A DNA stretch of 64,000 nucleotides from Pseudomonas sp. RIT288 (GCF_000631985.1 NZ_JFYN01000001.1:62001-126000), one strand, 5' to 3'. Shown: positions 1 through 10,408, counted from the first letter of the stretch. Notes: generated by a model from the letters alone, not told the origin. Translations and numbers: made by a program.

Positions 1-1424
1 CGTTCAACGGCACCGACGGCATCGTCGCGGAACTGGGCGGCATGCGTTTCCCGGTGTCCTCTACAGCGTTTTACCACTACGTCGACAAGCTCGGCCTTGA
101 GACCAAGCCCTTCCCGAACCCGCTGACGCCGGCCTCCGGCAGCACTGTGATCGACCTCGAGGGCAAAACTCATTACGCACAAAGCCTGAAGGATCTTCCT
201 GCACTGTTCCAGGAAGTGGCCGACGCCTGGGCGGATGCGCTGGAGGCTGGCTCGCAGTTCGCCGATATCCAGCAAGCGATCCGTGACCGCGACGTACCAC
301 GCCTCAAAGAACTGTGGAACAAACTCGTTCCGCTGTGGGACGACCGCACTTTCTACGACTTCGTGGCCACCTCCAAGGCCTTCGCCAAACTGTCATTCCA
401 TCACCGCGAAGTGTTCGGTCAGGTCGGTTTCGGTACCGGCGGCTGGGACTCGGACTTTCCCAACTCGATGCTGGAAATCTTCCGCGTGGTGATGACCAAC
501 TGCGACGATCACCAGCACCTGGTGGTTGGCGGTGTGGAACAAGTGCCGCAAGGCATCTGGCGGCATGTGCCGGAGCGCTGCGTGCACTGGCCGGAAGGCA
601 CCAGCCTGAAATCCCTGCACCGTGGCGCGCCGCGCTCCGGTGTGAAGAAAATCGCTCACGCCCCGGACGGCCGCTTTGCCGTCACCGACAACAACGGCGA
701 CACCCGCGAGTACGCCGCCGTGCTGACCACCTGCCAGAGCTGGCTGCTGACCACGCAGATCGAATGCGACGAAACCCTGTTCTCGCAGAAGATGTGGATG
801 GCGCTGGACCGCACGCGCTACATGCAATCGTCGAAGACCTTCGTGATGGTCGACCGGCCGTTCTGGAAGGACAAGGATCCGGAAACCGGCCGCGACCTGA
901 TGAGCATGACCCTCACCGATCGCCTGACTCGCGGCACTTATCTGTTCGATAACGGTGACGACAAGCCGGGGGTGATCTGTCTGTCGTACTCGTGGATGAG
1001 CGACGCGCTGAAGATGCTCCCGCACCCGGTGGAAAAACGCGTGGAACTGGCGTTGAACGCGTTGAAAAAGATCTATCCGAAAGTCGACATCGCCGCGCGG
1101 ATCATCGGCGACCCGATCACCGTGTCATGGGAAGCCGACCCGTACTTCCTCGGCGCGTTCAAAGGCGCCCTGCCCGGCCACTACCGTTACAACCAGCGCA
1201 TGTACGCGCACTTCATGCAGGACGACATGCCAGCCGAGCAGCGCGGAATTTTCATCGCTGGTGACGACGTATCGTGGACCCCGGCGTGGGTCGAAGGCGC
1301 GGTACAGACTTCGCTCAACGCAGTGTGGGGCATCATGAAACACTTCGGCGGTTCGACACATAAAGAGAACCCGGGCCCGGGTGATGTGTTCAAAGACATC
1401 GGCCCTATCGCCCTGCCCGAGTAA
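1..1424 (+). CDS. davB: L-lysine 2-monooxygenase DavB, 5' end outside the window
   Basis: The reading frame is already open at base 3 and ends at the TAA at 1422-1424, so about 473 C-terminal residues of an enzyme of about 560 are visible. It is an FAD-dependent flavin monoamine oxidase-type protein. The first visible residues include GGMRFP, the motif that follows the N-terminal FAD fold in this family, and the C-terminal stretch with AGDD and SWTPAWVEGAV is the second flavin-contacting segment. DavB converts L-lysine to 5-aminovaleramide with O2. The call rests on the davA gene 12 bases downstream and on the same davB-davA-pqqF order in P. putida. A generic amine or tryptophan monooxygenase is the alternative if davA is ignored. 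Confidence 0.88.
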   Translation, partial: FNGTDGIVAELGGMRFPVSSTAFYHYVDKLGLETKPFPNPLTPASGSTVIDLEGKTHYAQSLKDLPALFQEVADAWADALEAGSQFADIQQAIRDRDVPRLKELWNKLVPLWDDRTFYDFVATSKAFAKLSFHHREVFGQVGFGTGGWDSDFPNSMLEIFRVVMTNCDDHQHLVVGGVEQVPQGIWRHVPERCVHWPEGTSLKSLHRGAPRSGVKKIAHAPDGRFAVTDNNGDTREYAAVLTTCQSWLLTTQIECDETLFSQKMWMALDRTRYMQSSKTFVMVDRPFWKDKDPETGRDLMSMTLTDRLTRGTYLFDNGDDKPGVICLSYSWMSDALKMLPHPVEKRVELALNALKKIYPKVDIAARIIGDPITVSWEADPYFLGAFKGALPGHYRYNQRMYAHFMQDDMPAEQRGIFIAGDDVSWTPAWVEGAVQTSLNAVWGIMKHFGGSTHKENPGPGDVFKDIGPIALPE

Positions 1425-1436
1425 GAGGAATCCCTG

Positions 1437-2231
1437 ATGCGTGTAGCCCTTTACCAATGTCCACCGCTGCCCCTGGAACCCGCCGCCAACCTGCATCGCC
1501 TGCAGCAACTGGCGATGGAGGCCAAGGGTGCCGACCTGCTGGTGCTGCCGGAAATGTTTCTGACCGGCTACAACATCGGCAAGGAAGCGGTCAGCACCTT
1601 GGCCGAGGTCTACAACGGCGAATGGGCGCAACAGATCGGTCGAATCGCCAAAGCCGCCGGGCTGGCGATTGCTTATGGTTACCCCGAGCGCACGGCCGAC
1701 GGGCAGATCTACAACGCTGTGCAGTTGATCGACGCGCACGGCGAGCGTCTGTGCAATTACCGCAAGACCCATCTGTTCGGCGATCTCGATCGGTCGATGT
1801 TCAGCCCCGGCGAAGATGATTTTCCGGTTGTTGAACTCAACGGCTGGAAGCTCGGTTTCCTGATCTGCTACGACCTGGAGTTTCCCGAGAACGCGCGGCG
1901 TTTGGCGCTGGCCGGCGCCGAGCTGATCCTGGTGCCGACGGCAAACATGATTCCGTTCGATTTCGTCGCTGACGTCACCGTGCGTTCCCGCGCCTTCGAA
2001 AACCAGTGCTACGTGGCGTATGCCAACTACTGCGGGCATGAAGGCGAGATCCACTATTGCGGGCAAAGCAGCATCGCCGCGCCGGACGGCAGCCGTATCG
2101 CCCAGGCTGGCCTCGATGAAGCATTGATCGTCGGCGAGTTGGATCGCCAGTTGATGGTCGATTCCCGCGCCGCCAATCACTACCTCAACGACCGTCGCCC
2201 CGAGCTTTACCACGCGTTGAACAAGCGCTGA
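1437..2231 (+). CDS. davA: 5-aminovaleramide amidase DavA (nitrilase superfamily)
   Basis: This 264-residue carbon-nitrogen hydrolase has the nitrilase catalytic triad in order: E39 in LPEMFLTGYN, K110 in NYRKTHLFG and C144 in LICYDLEFPE. DavA hydrolyses 5-aminovaleramide to 5-aminovalerate, the step after DavB in the aerobic lysine pathway. The ATG at 1437 follows an AGAGGAA ribosome site and lies 12 bases after davB, so the two are co-transcribed. Sequence and length match the P. putida DavA that I remember. Confidence 0.92.
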   Translation: MRVALYQCPPLPLEPAANLHRLQQLAMEAKGADLLVLPEMFLTGYNIGKEAVSTLAEVYNGEWAQQIGRIAKAAGLAIAYGYPERTADGQIYNAVQLIDAHGERLCNYRKTHLFGDLDRSMFSPGEDDFPVVELNGWKLGFLICYDLEFPENARRLALAGAELILVPTANMIPFDFVADVTVRSRAFENQCYVAYANYCGHEGEIHYCGQSSIAAPDGSRIAQAGLDEALIVGELDRQLMVDSRAANHYLNDRRPELYHALNKR

Positions 2232-2279
2232 CCCCACGCAATCCGCTAGCATTGGCACTTCACTGTCCTGGAAGTGCCC

Positions 2280-4694
2280 ATGCCCGCGCCGACTCACCCC
2301 CGCCCCCACACTGAAACCCTGGCCAACGGCTTGCGCTTGACCCTGCGTCAGGTGCCCGGATTGAAGCGCAGTGCTGCTGCCTTGCGAGTGGCGGCCGGTA
2401 GTCATGATGTGCCGCTTGCGTGGCCGGGGCTGGCGCATTTTCTTGAGCATTTGCTGTTTCTCGGCACTGAGCATTTTCCTGCGAGTCAGGCGTTGATGGC
2501 CTACGTGCAAAGTCACGGTGGACAAGTGAATGCCAGCACCCGTGAACGCACCACCGACTTCTTCTTCGAACTGCCGACCTCGGCCTTCAGTGCCGGGCTT
2601 GAGCGTCTGTCAGACATGCTCGCGCACCCGCGTATGAATGCGGACGATCAGTTGCGCGAACGCGAAGTGCTGGACGCAGAATTTGTCGCATGGTCGCAAG
2701 ATCCCACAGCACAGCAGGAACTGGCGTTGTGCGAGGGTTTGCCGGCCACACATCCGCTGCGCGGATTTCATGCGGGGAATCGCGACAGCCTGAAAGTTGA
2801 GTTGCCAGCGTTTCAGCAAGCGCTCAAGGATTTTCATCAGCAGTTTTATCGCACCGGGCAAATGACGCTGAGTCTGGTCGGGCCGCAGAGCATCGAGGAA
2901 TTGCGCGTACTCGCGCAGCAGTTCGCCGCCGCGCTGCCGGTTGGGGATAAGGTCGAGCAAGCAGCGCCACTGCCATTGGCGGTAAAAAGTTATCAACAGG
3001 TCGGCGAGCGAAGCAGCAATCTGTTGTGCGCTTTCGACGCGCTGCCCGACTCGTCCGCCGAAGCGCTGGCGTTTCTCTGCCATTGGCTGAACAGCGCCAA
3101 GCCCGGCGGTCTGCTCGCCCATTTGCAGCAACAACGCCTCGCGGACGGTTTGAAAGCCGTGCCGCTGTATCAGTTCGCCGGGCAAGCACTGCTGCATCTG
3201 CAATTCACCGCCCCCGCCGAATCCCTGAGCGTCATTCGTGAACAACTGCTGGACTGGTTGAGCTTCTTTGCCGCGCAACAGGACTGGGCCGCGTTGCGCG
3301 AGGAATACACCAAGCTGCGTGAGCGTCAGCAGCAAATCAGCGGCGCCCTGCAACTGGCGCGGCTCGACAGTGAACAACGCGAACACGGTCTGTCGGAAAA
3401 CGCTGTAGTCGCCCTCAAACAGATCCTGCGCGACATCAGCGTTGTGGATAACTTCAGCGACCATTGGCACCTGCCTGCCGCCAACCCTTTCCTGAGTTCC
3501 AGCGAGCCGCTGGCCAGCGCCGGCCTGATTCGCGGCCAGACCAGCGCCCATCGTGGTTTGCGGACTTTCGCTCAGGATCGCTCGCGCGGTCGGCGTGAAC
3601 GTTCTCCGATGCAATTCAGCCAGGCGTTGCCGGACCATAGCGATCACGGCGCGATTTATTTGCGTTGGCATACGGAAGCGGCGGCCAGCATAGATCTGCA
3701 AGGCAAGCTGCAACGCGGCCTGCGGGAAACTCAGGAGGATGCGCAGCAGGCCGGCGTCGAGTTGGCGTTCAACGCCACCGGCACACAGTGGCTGCTGAAA
3801 CTGACGGGCTTGCAGGAGCCGATGCCCAGTGTCCTGGAACACGCGCTGAAATGTCTGACGCAAATTGACGCTGATTCAGCGGGCGCAGAGCCAGAAGCGC
3901 CGTTGATACCGATCCGTCAGTTGCTCAAGGCATTGCCTGAACGCTGCCTGCCATCGGCCATCGAGTCGGACGACGCCAATCAGCTGTGGACAACTTCGCG
4001 CTGGGACGGGCTGGCGCTTGGTCTCAACGCACAGACGCAATCGGCCATGGGCCTGGCCCTGAGCCGCATCCCTGGCACGCCGGACAATCAATTGCCGCCA
4101 GCGCCGACGATCAACACGCAACATCTGTGGAGCCACATCGACACCGCGTCCAGCGAGCATGCGTTGCTGCTGTTCTGCCCGAGCGCCAGTCGCGAGATCG
4201 CCGACGAAGCCGCCTGGCGCTTGCTCGCGCAGCTGTGCCAGACACCGTTCTATCAGCGCCTGCGGGTCGAATTGCAATTGGGCTACGCCGTGTTCAGCGC
4301 CTTGCGGCAGGTGCACGGCCAGACCGGATTGCTGTTCGGTGTGCAATCGCCAGATACTGCGCCGGGTGAGCTGCTCGGCCATATCCAGCAGTTCCTCAAC
4401 GGCATTCCTGCGCTGATCGAACTCGATGAAAAGCGCTTCACCGAGCAACGCCAGTCACTCGCGGATCAGTTCGCGGAGAGTCATCTGTCCGGCAAAGACG
4501 CCGCCGAGTTGCTGTGGCAGGCCAAGCTCGCTGGCCACTCGTCGGATTACCTGGCGCAACTGCACACGGCCATCGGCCAACTGGAACGCTCGGCACTGCT
4601 GGCGGCAGCGCAGCGGTTGCTCAACGCCGACGGTGGCTGGCGCTGCCTCGCTAGCGAATCGTCACCCGGCGCACCATGGCAAACAACAAAATGA
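2280..4694 (+). CDS. pqqF: M16 zinc metallopeptidase PqqF
   Basis: An insulinase-family (M16) peptidase of 804 residues from the ATG at 2280; a GTG six bases upstream is in frame but less well placed relative to the GGAA site. The inverted zinc motif HxxEH is H53-F-L-E56-H57, and a distal glutamate lies in the REREVLDAEF segment. The gene lies directly upstream of pqqA, as in other pseudomonads. PqqF trims the crosslinked PqqA peptide to release the fused Glu-Tyr core during pyrroloquinoline quinone synthesis. The C-terminal half is the degenerate M16 repeat expected for the family. Confidence 0.93.
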   Translation: MPAPTHPRPHTETLANGLRLTLRQVPGLKRSAAALRVAAGSHDVPLAWPGLAHFLEHLLFLGTEHFPASQALMAYVQSHGGQVNASTRERTTDFFFELPTSAFSAGLERLSDMLAHPRMNADDQLREREVLDAEFVAWSQDPTAQQELALCEGLPATHPLRGFHAGNRDSLKVELPAFQQALKDFHQQFYRTGQMTLSLVGPQSIEELRVLAQQFAAALPVGDKVEQAAPLPLAVKSYQQVGERSSNLLCAFDALPDSSAEALAFLCHWLNSAKPGGLLAHLQQQRLADGLKAVPLYQFAGQALLHLQFTAPAESLSVIREQLLDWLSFFAAQQDWAALREEYTKLRERQQQISGALQLARLDSEQREHGLSENAVVALKQILRDISVVDNFSDHWHLPAANPFLSSSEPLASAGLIRGQTSAHRGLRTFAQDRSRGRRERSPMQFSQALPDHSDHGAIYLRWHTEAAASIDLQGKLQRGLRETQEDAQQAGVELAFNATGTQWLLKLTGLQEPMPSVLEHALKCLTQIDADSAGAEPEAPLIPIRQLLKALPERCLPSAIESDDANQLWTTSRWDGLALGLNAQTQSAMGLALSRIPGTPDNQLPPAPTINTQHLWSHIDTASSEHALLLFCPSASREIADEAAWRLLAQLCQTPFYQRLRVELQLGYAVFSALRQVHGQTGLLFGVQSPDTAPGELLGHIQQFLNGIPALIELDEKRFTEQRQSLADQFAESHLSGKDAAELLWQAKLAGHSSDYLAQLHTAIGQLERSALLAAAQRLLNADGGWRCLASESSPGAPWQTTK

Positions 4695-4840
4695 TCATTA
4701 CCAAGGCTGCAAGGAGCTTTCTCAAAGATTCACGGGCAATACCGTTGAAATTTTGAGTAACATAGCAGCCTAACTATTTGGAACATCCCTGCGCTGCCGT
4801 GGACTATAACTATGGACAGCGCTATCCCACCCACCCAATG

Positions 4841-4845
4841 AGGAG
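4841..4845 (+). promoter_or_regulatory. Strong ribosome binding site of pqqA
   Basis: AGGAG with a 7-base spacer to the pqqA ATG. It decides the start of this very short gene. A possible -10 hexamer TATAAC lies at 4805-4810, but no convincing -35 is visible at the right distance. Confidence 0.7.
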
Positions 4846-4852
4846 TCACCTT

Positions 4853-4927
4853 ATGTCCTGGACAAAACCGGCTTACACCGACCTGCGTATCGGCTTCGAA
4901 GTCACCATGTACTTCGCCAGCCGCTGA
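4853..4927 (+). CDS. pqqA: PQQ precursor peptide PqqA (24 aa)
   Basis: A 24-codon gene, ATG at 4853 and TGA at 4925-4927, preceded by AGGAG at 4841-4845 with a 7-base spacing. The peptide begins [12 protein letters not shown] and contains EVTMY, placing the glutamate at residue 16 and the tyrosine at residue 20, the two side chains that PqqE joins by a carbon-carbon bond to build PQQ. It is a ribosomally made, post-translationally modified precursor. A hairpin just downstream separates it from pqqB. The size and the E16/Y20 spacing agree with characterised PqqA peptides. Confidence 0.97.
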
Positions 4928-4953
4928 TTTCTGCCTACGCAGATTTGCAGTGC

Positions 4954-4984
4954 AACGCCTCGGCTCGCCGGGGCGTTTTATTTT
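4954..4984 (+). terminator. Attenuator hairpin between pqqA and pqqB
   Basis: AACGCCTCGG (4954-4963) pairs with CCGGGGCGTT (4968-4977) around the loop CTCG, with one G-T pair, followed by TTATTTT. It has the shape of an intrinsic terminator 27 bases after pqqA. Partial termination here would give more pqqA than pqqBCDE transcript, which suits a peptide consumed one per cofactor. Confidence 0.8.
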
Positions 4985-5008
4985 CAGCGTTGAAAGATGG
5001 GAGCGTTC

Positions 5009-5920
5009 ATGTTCGTCCAGATTCTGGGTTCGGCCGCCGGTGGCGGATTTCCGCAGTGGAACTGCAACTGCGTCAATTGCGCAGGCTTTCGCGACGGCAG
5101 CCTGAATGCCAAGGCCCGCACCCAATCGTCCATCGCGATTTCCGATGACGGCGTGAACTGGGTGCTGTGCAACGCGTCGCCGGACATCCGCGCGCAACTG
5201 CAGAGCTTCGCGCCGATGCAACCGGGCCGAGCCCTGCGTGACACCGGCATCAGCGCGATCATCCTGATGGACAGCCAGATCGACCACACCACCGGCCTGC
5301 TCAGCCTGCGCGAAGGCTGCCCGCATCAGGTCTGGTGCACGGACATGGTTCACGAAGATTTGAGCACCGGTTTCCCGCTGTTCAAGATGCTGACCCACTG
5401 GAACGGCGGGCTGAACTGGAACCGCATCGAGCTCGACCAGAGCTTCACTGTCGCTGCCTGCCCGAACCTGCGTTTCACCCCGCTGCCGTTGCGCAGCGCC
5501 GCGCCGCCGTACTCGCCGCACCGTTTCGACCCCCACCCGGGCGACAACATCGGCCTGATCGTCGAAGACCTCAATACTGGCGGCAAACTATTTTACGCCC
5601 CGGGTCTGGGCAAGGTCGACGCGCCGCTGCTGGAAATCATGGCTGGTAGCGATTGCCTGCTGGTGGACGGCACGCTGTGGGATGACGATGAAATGCAGCG
5701 CCGTGGCGTCGGCACCCGCACCGGTCGCGAGATGGGCCACCTGGCACAGAACGGCCCCGGCGGCATGCTCGAAGTGCTGGAGCAGTTGCCCGAGCAGCGC
5801 AAAGTGCTTATCCACATCAACAACACCAACCCGATTCTCGATGAGGATTCGGCTGAGCGCGCGGAGCTGGCGCGGCGTAATGTTGAAGTGGCGTTCGATG
5901 GCATGAGTATTGTGCTGTAA
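5009..5920 (+). CDS. pqqB: Coenzyme PQQ biosynthesis protein PqqB
   Basis: 303 residues from the ATG at 5009, preceded by GGGAG; an in-frame ATG at 4997 would add four residues but lacks a ribosome site and the family begins MFVQILG. It has a metallo-beta-lactamase fold. The N-terminal CNCVNC cysteine cluster and the [14 protein letters not shown] segment replace the classical HxHxDH metal motif, as usual for PqqB. The protein acts in late PQQ synthesis, proposed to hydroxylate the crosslinked Glu-Tyr intermediate before PqqC. Confidence 0.96.
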   Translation: MFVQILGSAAGGGFPQWNCNCVNCAGFRDGSLNAKARTQSSIAISDDGVNWVLCNASPDIRAQLQSFAPMQPGRALRDTGISAIILMDSQIDHTTGLLSLREGCPHQVWCTDMVHEDLSTGFPLFKMLTHWNGGLNWNRIELDQSFTVAACPNLRFTPLPLRSAAPPYSPHRFDPHPGDNIGLIVEDLNTGGKLFYAPGLGKVDAPLLEIMAGSDCLLVDGTLWDDDEMQRRGVGTRTGREMGHLAQNGPGGMLEVLEQLPEQRKVLIHINNTNPILDEDSAERAELARRNVEVAFDGMSIVL

Positions 5921-5944
5921 GCCGTAGATACCTATGCGCGGCCC

Positions 5945-6010
5945 TTCGCGAGCAGGCTCGCTCCCACATTTGGAATGCGATCAACCTGTGGGAGCGAGCC
6001 TGCTCGCGAA
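5945..6010. repeat. REP pair, family A, inside the pqq operon
   Basis: Two inverted copies of the family A unit TTCGCGAGCAGGCTCGCTCC (5945-5968 and 5987-6010) facing each other with an 18-base centre. They form a large palindrome between pqqB and pqqC, inside what is otherwise a continuous operon. Confidence 0.92.
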
Positions 6011-6062
6011 GAGGCCAGTGCAAACAGAAAAGATTTCTAGGGTTGTTCCCCGGAGAACCGCA

Positions 6063-6815
6063 ATGACCGACACCCCGCTGTCCCCCACCGAATTCGAAGC
6101 CGCCCTGCGCGCCAAAGGCGCCTATTACCACATCTACCACCCGTACCACGTGGCGATGTACGAAGGCCGTGCCACCCGCGAGCAGATTCAGGGCTGGGTT
6201 GCCAACCGCTTCTACTACCAGGTGAACATTCCCCTGAAAGACGCGGCGATCCTCGCCAATTGCCCGGATCGCGAGATTCGCCGGGAGTGGATTCAACGCC
6301 TGCTCGACCACGACGGCGCCCCCGGTGAAGACGGCGGCATTGAAGCCTGGCTGCGTCTCGGTCAGGCGGTCGGCCTCGACCCGGACCAATTGCGCTCTCA
6401 GGAACTGGTGCTGCCCGGCGTGCGTTTCGCCGTCGATGCCTACGTCAACTTCGCCCGCCGCGCCAGTTGGCAGGAAGCCGCCAGCAGCTCGTTGACCGAG
6501 CTGTTCGCACCGCAGATCCACCAGTCGCGCCTCGACAGCTGGCCGCAGCATTACCCGTGGATCGACCCGGCCGGTTACGAATATTTCCGCACTCGCCTCG
6601 GTCAGGCGCGGCGCGATGTCGAGCACGGTCTGGCGATCACGCTCGAGCACTACAAGACCCGCGAGGGTCAGGAGCGCATGCTGGAAATTCTCCAGTTCAA
6701 ACTGGACATTCTTTGGAGCATGCTCGATGCCATGAGCATGGCTTACGAACTGAACCGCCCGCCGTATCACAGCGTCACCGAGCAGCGGGTCTGGCATAAA
6801 GGAATCACCCTATGA
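6063..6815 (+). CDS. pqqC: Pyrroloquinoline-quinone synthase PqqC
   Basis: 250 residues, the usual family length, starting [19 protein letters not shown] at the ATG 6063. The frame is open further upstream, but that part runs through the REP element and is not coding. PqqC is a cofactor-free oxidase of the haem-oxygenase-like helical fold that carries out the final ring closure and eight-electron oxidation to PQQ. Its stop overlaps the pqqD start by four bases, so translation is coupled to pqqD. Confidence 0.97.
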   Translation: MTDTPLSPTEFEAALRAKGAYYHIYHPYHVAMYEGRATREQIQGWVANRFYYQVNIPLKDAAILANCPDREIRREWIQRLLDHDGAPGEDGGIEAWLRLGQAVGLDPDQLRSQELVLPGVRFAVDAYVNFARRASWQEAASSSLTELFAPQIHQSRLDSWPQHYPWIDPAGYEYFRTRLGQARRDVEHGLAITLEHYKTREGQERMLEILQFKLDILWSMLDAMSMAYELNRPPYHSVTEQRVWHKGITL

Positions 6816-7087
6816 GTTTTGATCGCAGCAAGATCCCGACCTGGCGTCCCGGCTACCGTTTCCAGTACGAACCGGCGCAAAAAGGTCACGTGCTGCTCTA
6901 CCCCGAGGGCATGATCAAGCTCAACGACAGCGCCGCGCTGATCGGCGGATTGATCGACGGTGAGCGCGATGTCGCGGCGATCATCGCCAAACTCGACGAG
7001 CAGTTCCCCGGCGTGCCTGAGCTCGGTGAAGACATCGAGCAATTCATGGAGGTTGCCCGTGCGCAGCACTGGATCGAACTTGCCTGA
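6812..7087 (+). CDS. pqqD: PqqA-binding chaperone PqqD
   Basis: 91 residues, starting within the ATGA overlap with pqqC. PqqD is the RiPP recognition element that binds PqqA and presents it to PqqE. The protein is small, with no catalytic motif, and fits the family in length and position. The last 29 bases overlap the start of pqqE. Confidence 0.96.
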   Translation: MSFDRSKIPTWRPGYRFQYEPAQKGHVLLYPEGMIKLNDSAALIGGLIDGERDVAAIIAKLDEQFPGVPELGEDIEQFMEVARAQHWIELA

Positions 7088-8231
7088 GACATCGGTGCAA
7101 GTACCGCCAAAACCTGAAGTCGGCCTGCCGCTGTGGCTGCTCGCCGAGCTGACCTACCGCTGCCCGCTGCAATGCCCGTACTGCTCCAATCCGCTGGATT
7201 TCGCCGAGCAGGGCAAAGAGCTGAGTACCGAGCAGTGGATCAAGGTCTTCCGCGAGGCGCGGGAGATGGGCGCGGCGCAACTGGGCTTTTCCGGTGGCGA
7301 ACCGCTGGTGCGTCAGGACCTCGCCGAACTGATTCGTGAAGCGCGGCAGTTGGGTTTCTACACCAACCTGATCACTTCCGGCATCGGTCTGACCGAGCAG
7401 AAAATCAGTGACTTCAAAAAGGCTGGTCTCGATCACATCCAGATCAGTTTCCAGGCCAGCGACGAGCAAGTGAACAACCTGCTCGCCGGCTCGAAAAAGG
7501 CTTTCGCGCAGAAGCTGGAAATGGCTCGTGCGGTGAAGGCCCACGGCTATCCGATGGTGCTGAACTTCGTCACCCACCGGCACAACATCGACAAGATCGA
7601 CCGCATCATCGAGCTGTGCATCGCGCTGGAAGCCGACTTCGTCGAGCTCGCCACCTGCCAGTTCTACGGTTGGGCGCAGCTCAATCGTGTCGGCCTGTTG
7701 CCGACCAAGGAACAACTGGTGCGTGCCGAACGCATCACCAACGAATACCGCGCCAAACTGGAAGCCGAAGGGCATCCGTGCAAGCTGATTTTCGTCACCC
7801 CGGACTACTACGAAGAACGCCCGAAAGCCTGCATGAACGGCTGGGGCAGTATCTTTCTGACGGTCACGCCGGACGGCACCGCCCTGCCCTGCCATGGCGC
7901 CCGGCAGCTGCCAGTGCAGTTTCCCAATGTGCGCGATCACAGCATGCAGCACATCTGGTACGACTCGTTCGGCTTCAACCGTTTTCGCGGTTACGACTGG
8001 ATGCCCGAGCCATGCCGCTCCTGCGACGAAAAGGAACAGGACTTCGGCGGCTGCCGCTGTCAGGCGTTCATGCTCACAGGTGACGCGAGCAATGCCGACC
8101 CGGTGTGCAGCAAATCCGAACATCACGGCGTGATCCTTGCGGCCCGCGAAGAAGCCGAGCACGCCACCCAGACCATCGAACAACTGGCCTTCCGTAATGA
8201 ACGAAACTCACGCCTCATCGCCAAGGGCTGA
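7059..8231 (+). CDS. pqqE: PqqA peptide cyclase PqqE (radical SAM, SPASM)
   Basis: 390 residues from a GTG at 7059, chosen because GGAGG lies at 7048-7052 with a 6-base spacer; an upstream ATG in frame would bury most of pqqD. The radical SAM cysteines are C35, C39 and C42 in CPLQCPYC. The C-terminal cysteines around [17 protein letters not shown] and FGGCRC are the SPASM auxiliary iron-sulfur ligands. PqqE makes the Glu16-Tyr20 carbon-carbon link in PqqA. The gene starts inside pqqD, so the two are translationally coupled. Confidence 0.96.
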   Translation: MRSTGSNLPETSVQVPPKPEVGLPLWLLAELTYRCPLQCPYCSNPLDFAEQGKELSTEQWIKVFREAREMGAAQLGFSGGEPLVRQDLAELIREARQLGFYTNLITSGIGLTEQKISDFKKAGLDHIQISFQASDEQVNNLLAGSKKAFAQKLEMARAVKAHGYPMVLNFVTHRHNIDKIDRIIELCIALEADFVELATCQFYGWAQLNRVGLLPTKEQLVRAERITNEYRAKLEAEGHPCKLIFVTPDYYEERPKACMNGWGSIFLTVTPDGTALPCHGARQLPVQFPNVRDHSMQHIWYDSFGFNRFRGYDWMPEPCRSCDEKEQDFGGCRCQAFMLTGDASNADPVCSKSEHHGVILAAREEAEHATQTIEQLAFRNERNSRLIAKG

Positions 8232-10008
8232 GCCTTTCAGCGCCGCCCAGGCCGTCGCCGCCGGCATGGACTTCGCCGAACTGCAACTCGGTGCCCACGG
8301 TTTGTTCTGGAATGAATATCGCCCGGAAGATGCCGCTTGCCGGATCTGGCACTGGCGCGACGGCGTGGCGAAATGTCTGACGCCGAATGGCTTCAGTGTG
8401 CGCAGCCGGGTGTACGAATATGGCGGTGGCGCGTTTTGTCTGACGCCGGACGGGGTGGTTTTCGTCAATGAGGCGGATCAGCAGTTGTATCGGCAGACGC
8501 TAATTGGCAAACCTGAGGCGCTGACTTCTGGCGAGTGTCGTTATGGCGATCTGCATTTTGCTGGCGGCCAGGTGCTGGCGGTTGAGGAACGGCAGGATCA
8601 GCATCGGCTGGTAGCAATTGATCTGGCTGACGGCACGCGGCATTTGCTGGCTGAAGGTGCGGATTTTTATGCCGCACCGGTGATCAGCCCGGACGGTTCG
8701 CGATTGGCCTGGATCGAGTGGAGTCGGCCGCACCAGCCGTGGACATCCACGCGATTGATGGTCGCCGAGCGTCTGGCTGAGGGTGGCTTTGGCGCAGCGC
8801 ATTGCGTAGCGGGGGCTGACCTTGAAGAGTCGATCCAGCAACCGCGATTTGACACGAAAGGACGCCTGTTGTGCCTGACTGATCGCGGCGGATTCTGGCA
8901 GCCGTGGCGCGAAACGTCCGACGGTTTGCATCGACTGCCCTGTGCCGAAGCCGATCATGCGCCCGCCCCGTGGCAGATGGGTGGCAGTACCTGGTTGCCG
9001 GTAGGCGATTCGTTTCTGGCGAGTTGGAGCGAAGGCGGTTTTGGTCGCCTGGCGCTCGACGGCGAAGACTTCACCGGCGACTACAGCCGCTTCCGGCATC
9101 TGGCGCTGGATCAGCAATTCATCTACTGCATTGCCGCCTCGCCGATCAGCCCCTCGGCGGTCATCGCCATCGATCGCTCGACCCGCTCGGTACAAGTGCT
9201 GGCCGGGGGGGTTGCACCTCTACCGGCGGAGCGCATCAGTCGTCCGCAGACCTTGCGCTACCCGAGCGGCAGCGGTGAGGCTCACGGATTCTTCTATCCG
9301 GCGATGAACGACGAAGCCCAGCCGCCACTGGTGGTATTCATCCACGGCGGCCCGACCTCGGCCTGCTACCCGATGCTCGACCCGCGCATTCAGTACTGGA
9401 CGCAACGCGGCTTCGCCGTCGCCGATCTCAACTATCGCGGCAGCAGCGGCTATGGCCGCGAATACCGTCAGGCGTTGCATCTGAGCTGGGGCGAGGTCGA
9501 TGTCGAGGACGCCTGCGCGGTGGTGGGATACCTGGCCGAACAGGGCCTGATCGACGGCGAGCGCGCCTTCATCCGCGGCGGCAGCGCCGGGGGTTACACC
9601 ACCCTGTGCGCGTTGGCGTTTCAGCAGGTGTTCCGCGCGGGCGCCAGCCTCTATGGCGTCAGCGACCCGGTGGCACTGGCCCGGGCGACCCACAAGTTCG
9701 AAGGCGATTATCTCGACTGGCTGATCGGCGATCCCGAACAGGACGCCGAGTGCTACGCCGCCCGCACGCCGCTACAGCATGCAAGCAACATCCGGGTGCC
9801 GGTGATTTTCTTTCAGGGTGAGCTGGATGCGGTGGTGGTGCCGCAACAGACGCGCGACATGGTCGCGGCGCTGGAGCGCAATGGCATCCCGGTCCAGGCG
9901 CATTACTACGCCGAGGAACGCCATGGCTTTCGAAGGGCGGTGAATCAGGCGCATGCGCTGGAGCAGGAGTGGAAGTTTTATCAGCGGGTGATGGGGTTGG
10001 CGGACTGA
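8197..10008 (+). CDS. S9 (prolyl oligopeptidase family) peptidase linked to pqq
   Basis: 603 residues from the ATG at 8197, which overlaps the end of pqqE by 35 bases. The N-terminal part is a beta-propeller-like region. The C-terminal alpha/beta hydrolase carries the triad S463 in GGSAGGY, D544 in GELDAVV and H576 in ERHGF. An S9 peptidase follows pqqE in many fluorescent pseudomonads and is called pqqM or pqqG in some strains. A role in PqqA or peptide processing is inferred from position only. There is no signal peptide, so it is probably cytoplasmic. Confidence 0.85.
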   Translation: MNETHASSPRAEPFSAAQAVAAGMDFAELQLGAHGLFWNEYRPEDAACRIWHWRDGVAKCLTPNGFSVRSRVYEYGGGAFCLTPDGVVFVNEADQQLYRQTLIGKPEALTSGECRYGDLHFAGGQVLAVEERQDQHRLVAIDLADGTRHLLAEGADFYAAPVISPDGSRLAWIEWSRPHQPWTSTRLMVAERLAEGGFGAAHCVAGADLEESIQQPRFDTKGRLLCLTDRGGFWQPWRETSDGLHRLPCAEADHAPAPWQMGGSTWLPVGDSFLASWSEGGFGRLALDGEDFTGDYSRFRHLALDQQFIYCIAASPISPSAVIAIDRSTRSVQVLAGGVAPLPAERISRPQTLRYPSGSGEAHGFFYPAMNDEAQPPLVVFIHGGPTSACYPMLDPRIQYWTQRGFAVADLNYRGSSGYGREYRQALHLSWGEVDVEDACAVVGYLAEQGLIDGERAFIRGGSAGGYTTLCALAFQQVFRAGASLYGVSDPVALARATHKFEGDYLDWLIGDPEQDAECYAARTPLQHASNIRVPVIFFQGELDAVVVPQQTRDMVAALERNGIPVQAHYYAEERHGFRRAVNQAHALEQEWKFYQRVMGLAD

Positions 10009-10040
10009 TCGCCGCCCCCATTCAAAATAGCGTCGTCCCA

Positions 10041-10116
10041 TTCGCGAGCAGGCTCGCTCCCACACTGGATCTGTGTTGTTCACAAAATCCCCTGTGGGAG
10101 CGAGCCTGCTCGCGAA
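10041..10116. repeat. REP pair, family A
   Basis: Inverted units at 10041-10064 and 10093-10116 closing the pqq locus. It may act as the 3' boundary of the S9 peptidase transcript, since no other terminator is seen there. Confidence 0.9.
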
Positions 10117-10141
10117 AGCTATCTATCAGGTGCCGCTGAAC

Positions 10142-10300
10142 TCAGCGCTTGGCGATGATGTACACCGCATGCACGATCCCCGGGATATAACCGCACAGGG
10201 TCAACAGAATGTTCAGCCAGAACGCCCCGCCGAACCCGACCTGCAGAAACACACCCAGTGGCGGCAACAGAATGGCGATGATGATACGAATGAAATCCAT
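10142..10300 (-). CDS. Pmp3/YqaE family small membrane protein (52 aa)
   Basis: Minus-strand gene with ATG at 10300-10298 and TGA at 10144-10142. An AGGAG sits 8 bases before the start. The protein begins MDFIRIIIAILLPPLGVFLQ and has two hydrophobic helices joined by a GGAFW turn and the conserved CGYIPGIVHA segment, ending in IIAKR. This is the proteolipid Pmp3/YqaE family, small inner-membrane proteins linked to osmotic and membrane-potential stress. It is monocistronic. Length and motifs fit the family very well. Confidence 0.93.
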   Translation of the reverse strand: MDFIRIIIAILLPPLGVFLQVGFGGAFWLNILLTLCGYIPGIVHAVYIIAKR

Positions 10301-10408
10301 GGGTCAGCTCCTGAATGGGGGTTGGCTCACATGAGCCATACAAGCTAATCGACCTGCGCCGTTCGTCAGGGTTCAGTAAAAACGCCATTTGATAGCCATC
10401 ATCGAATA

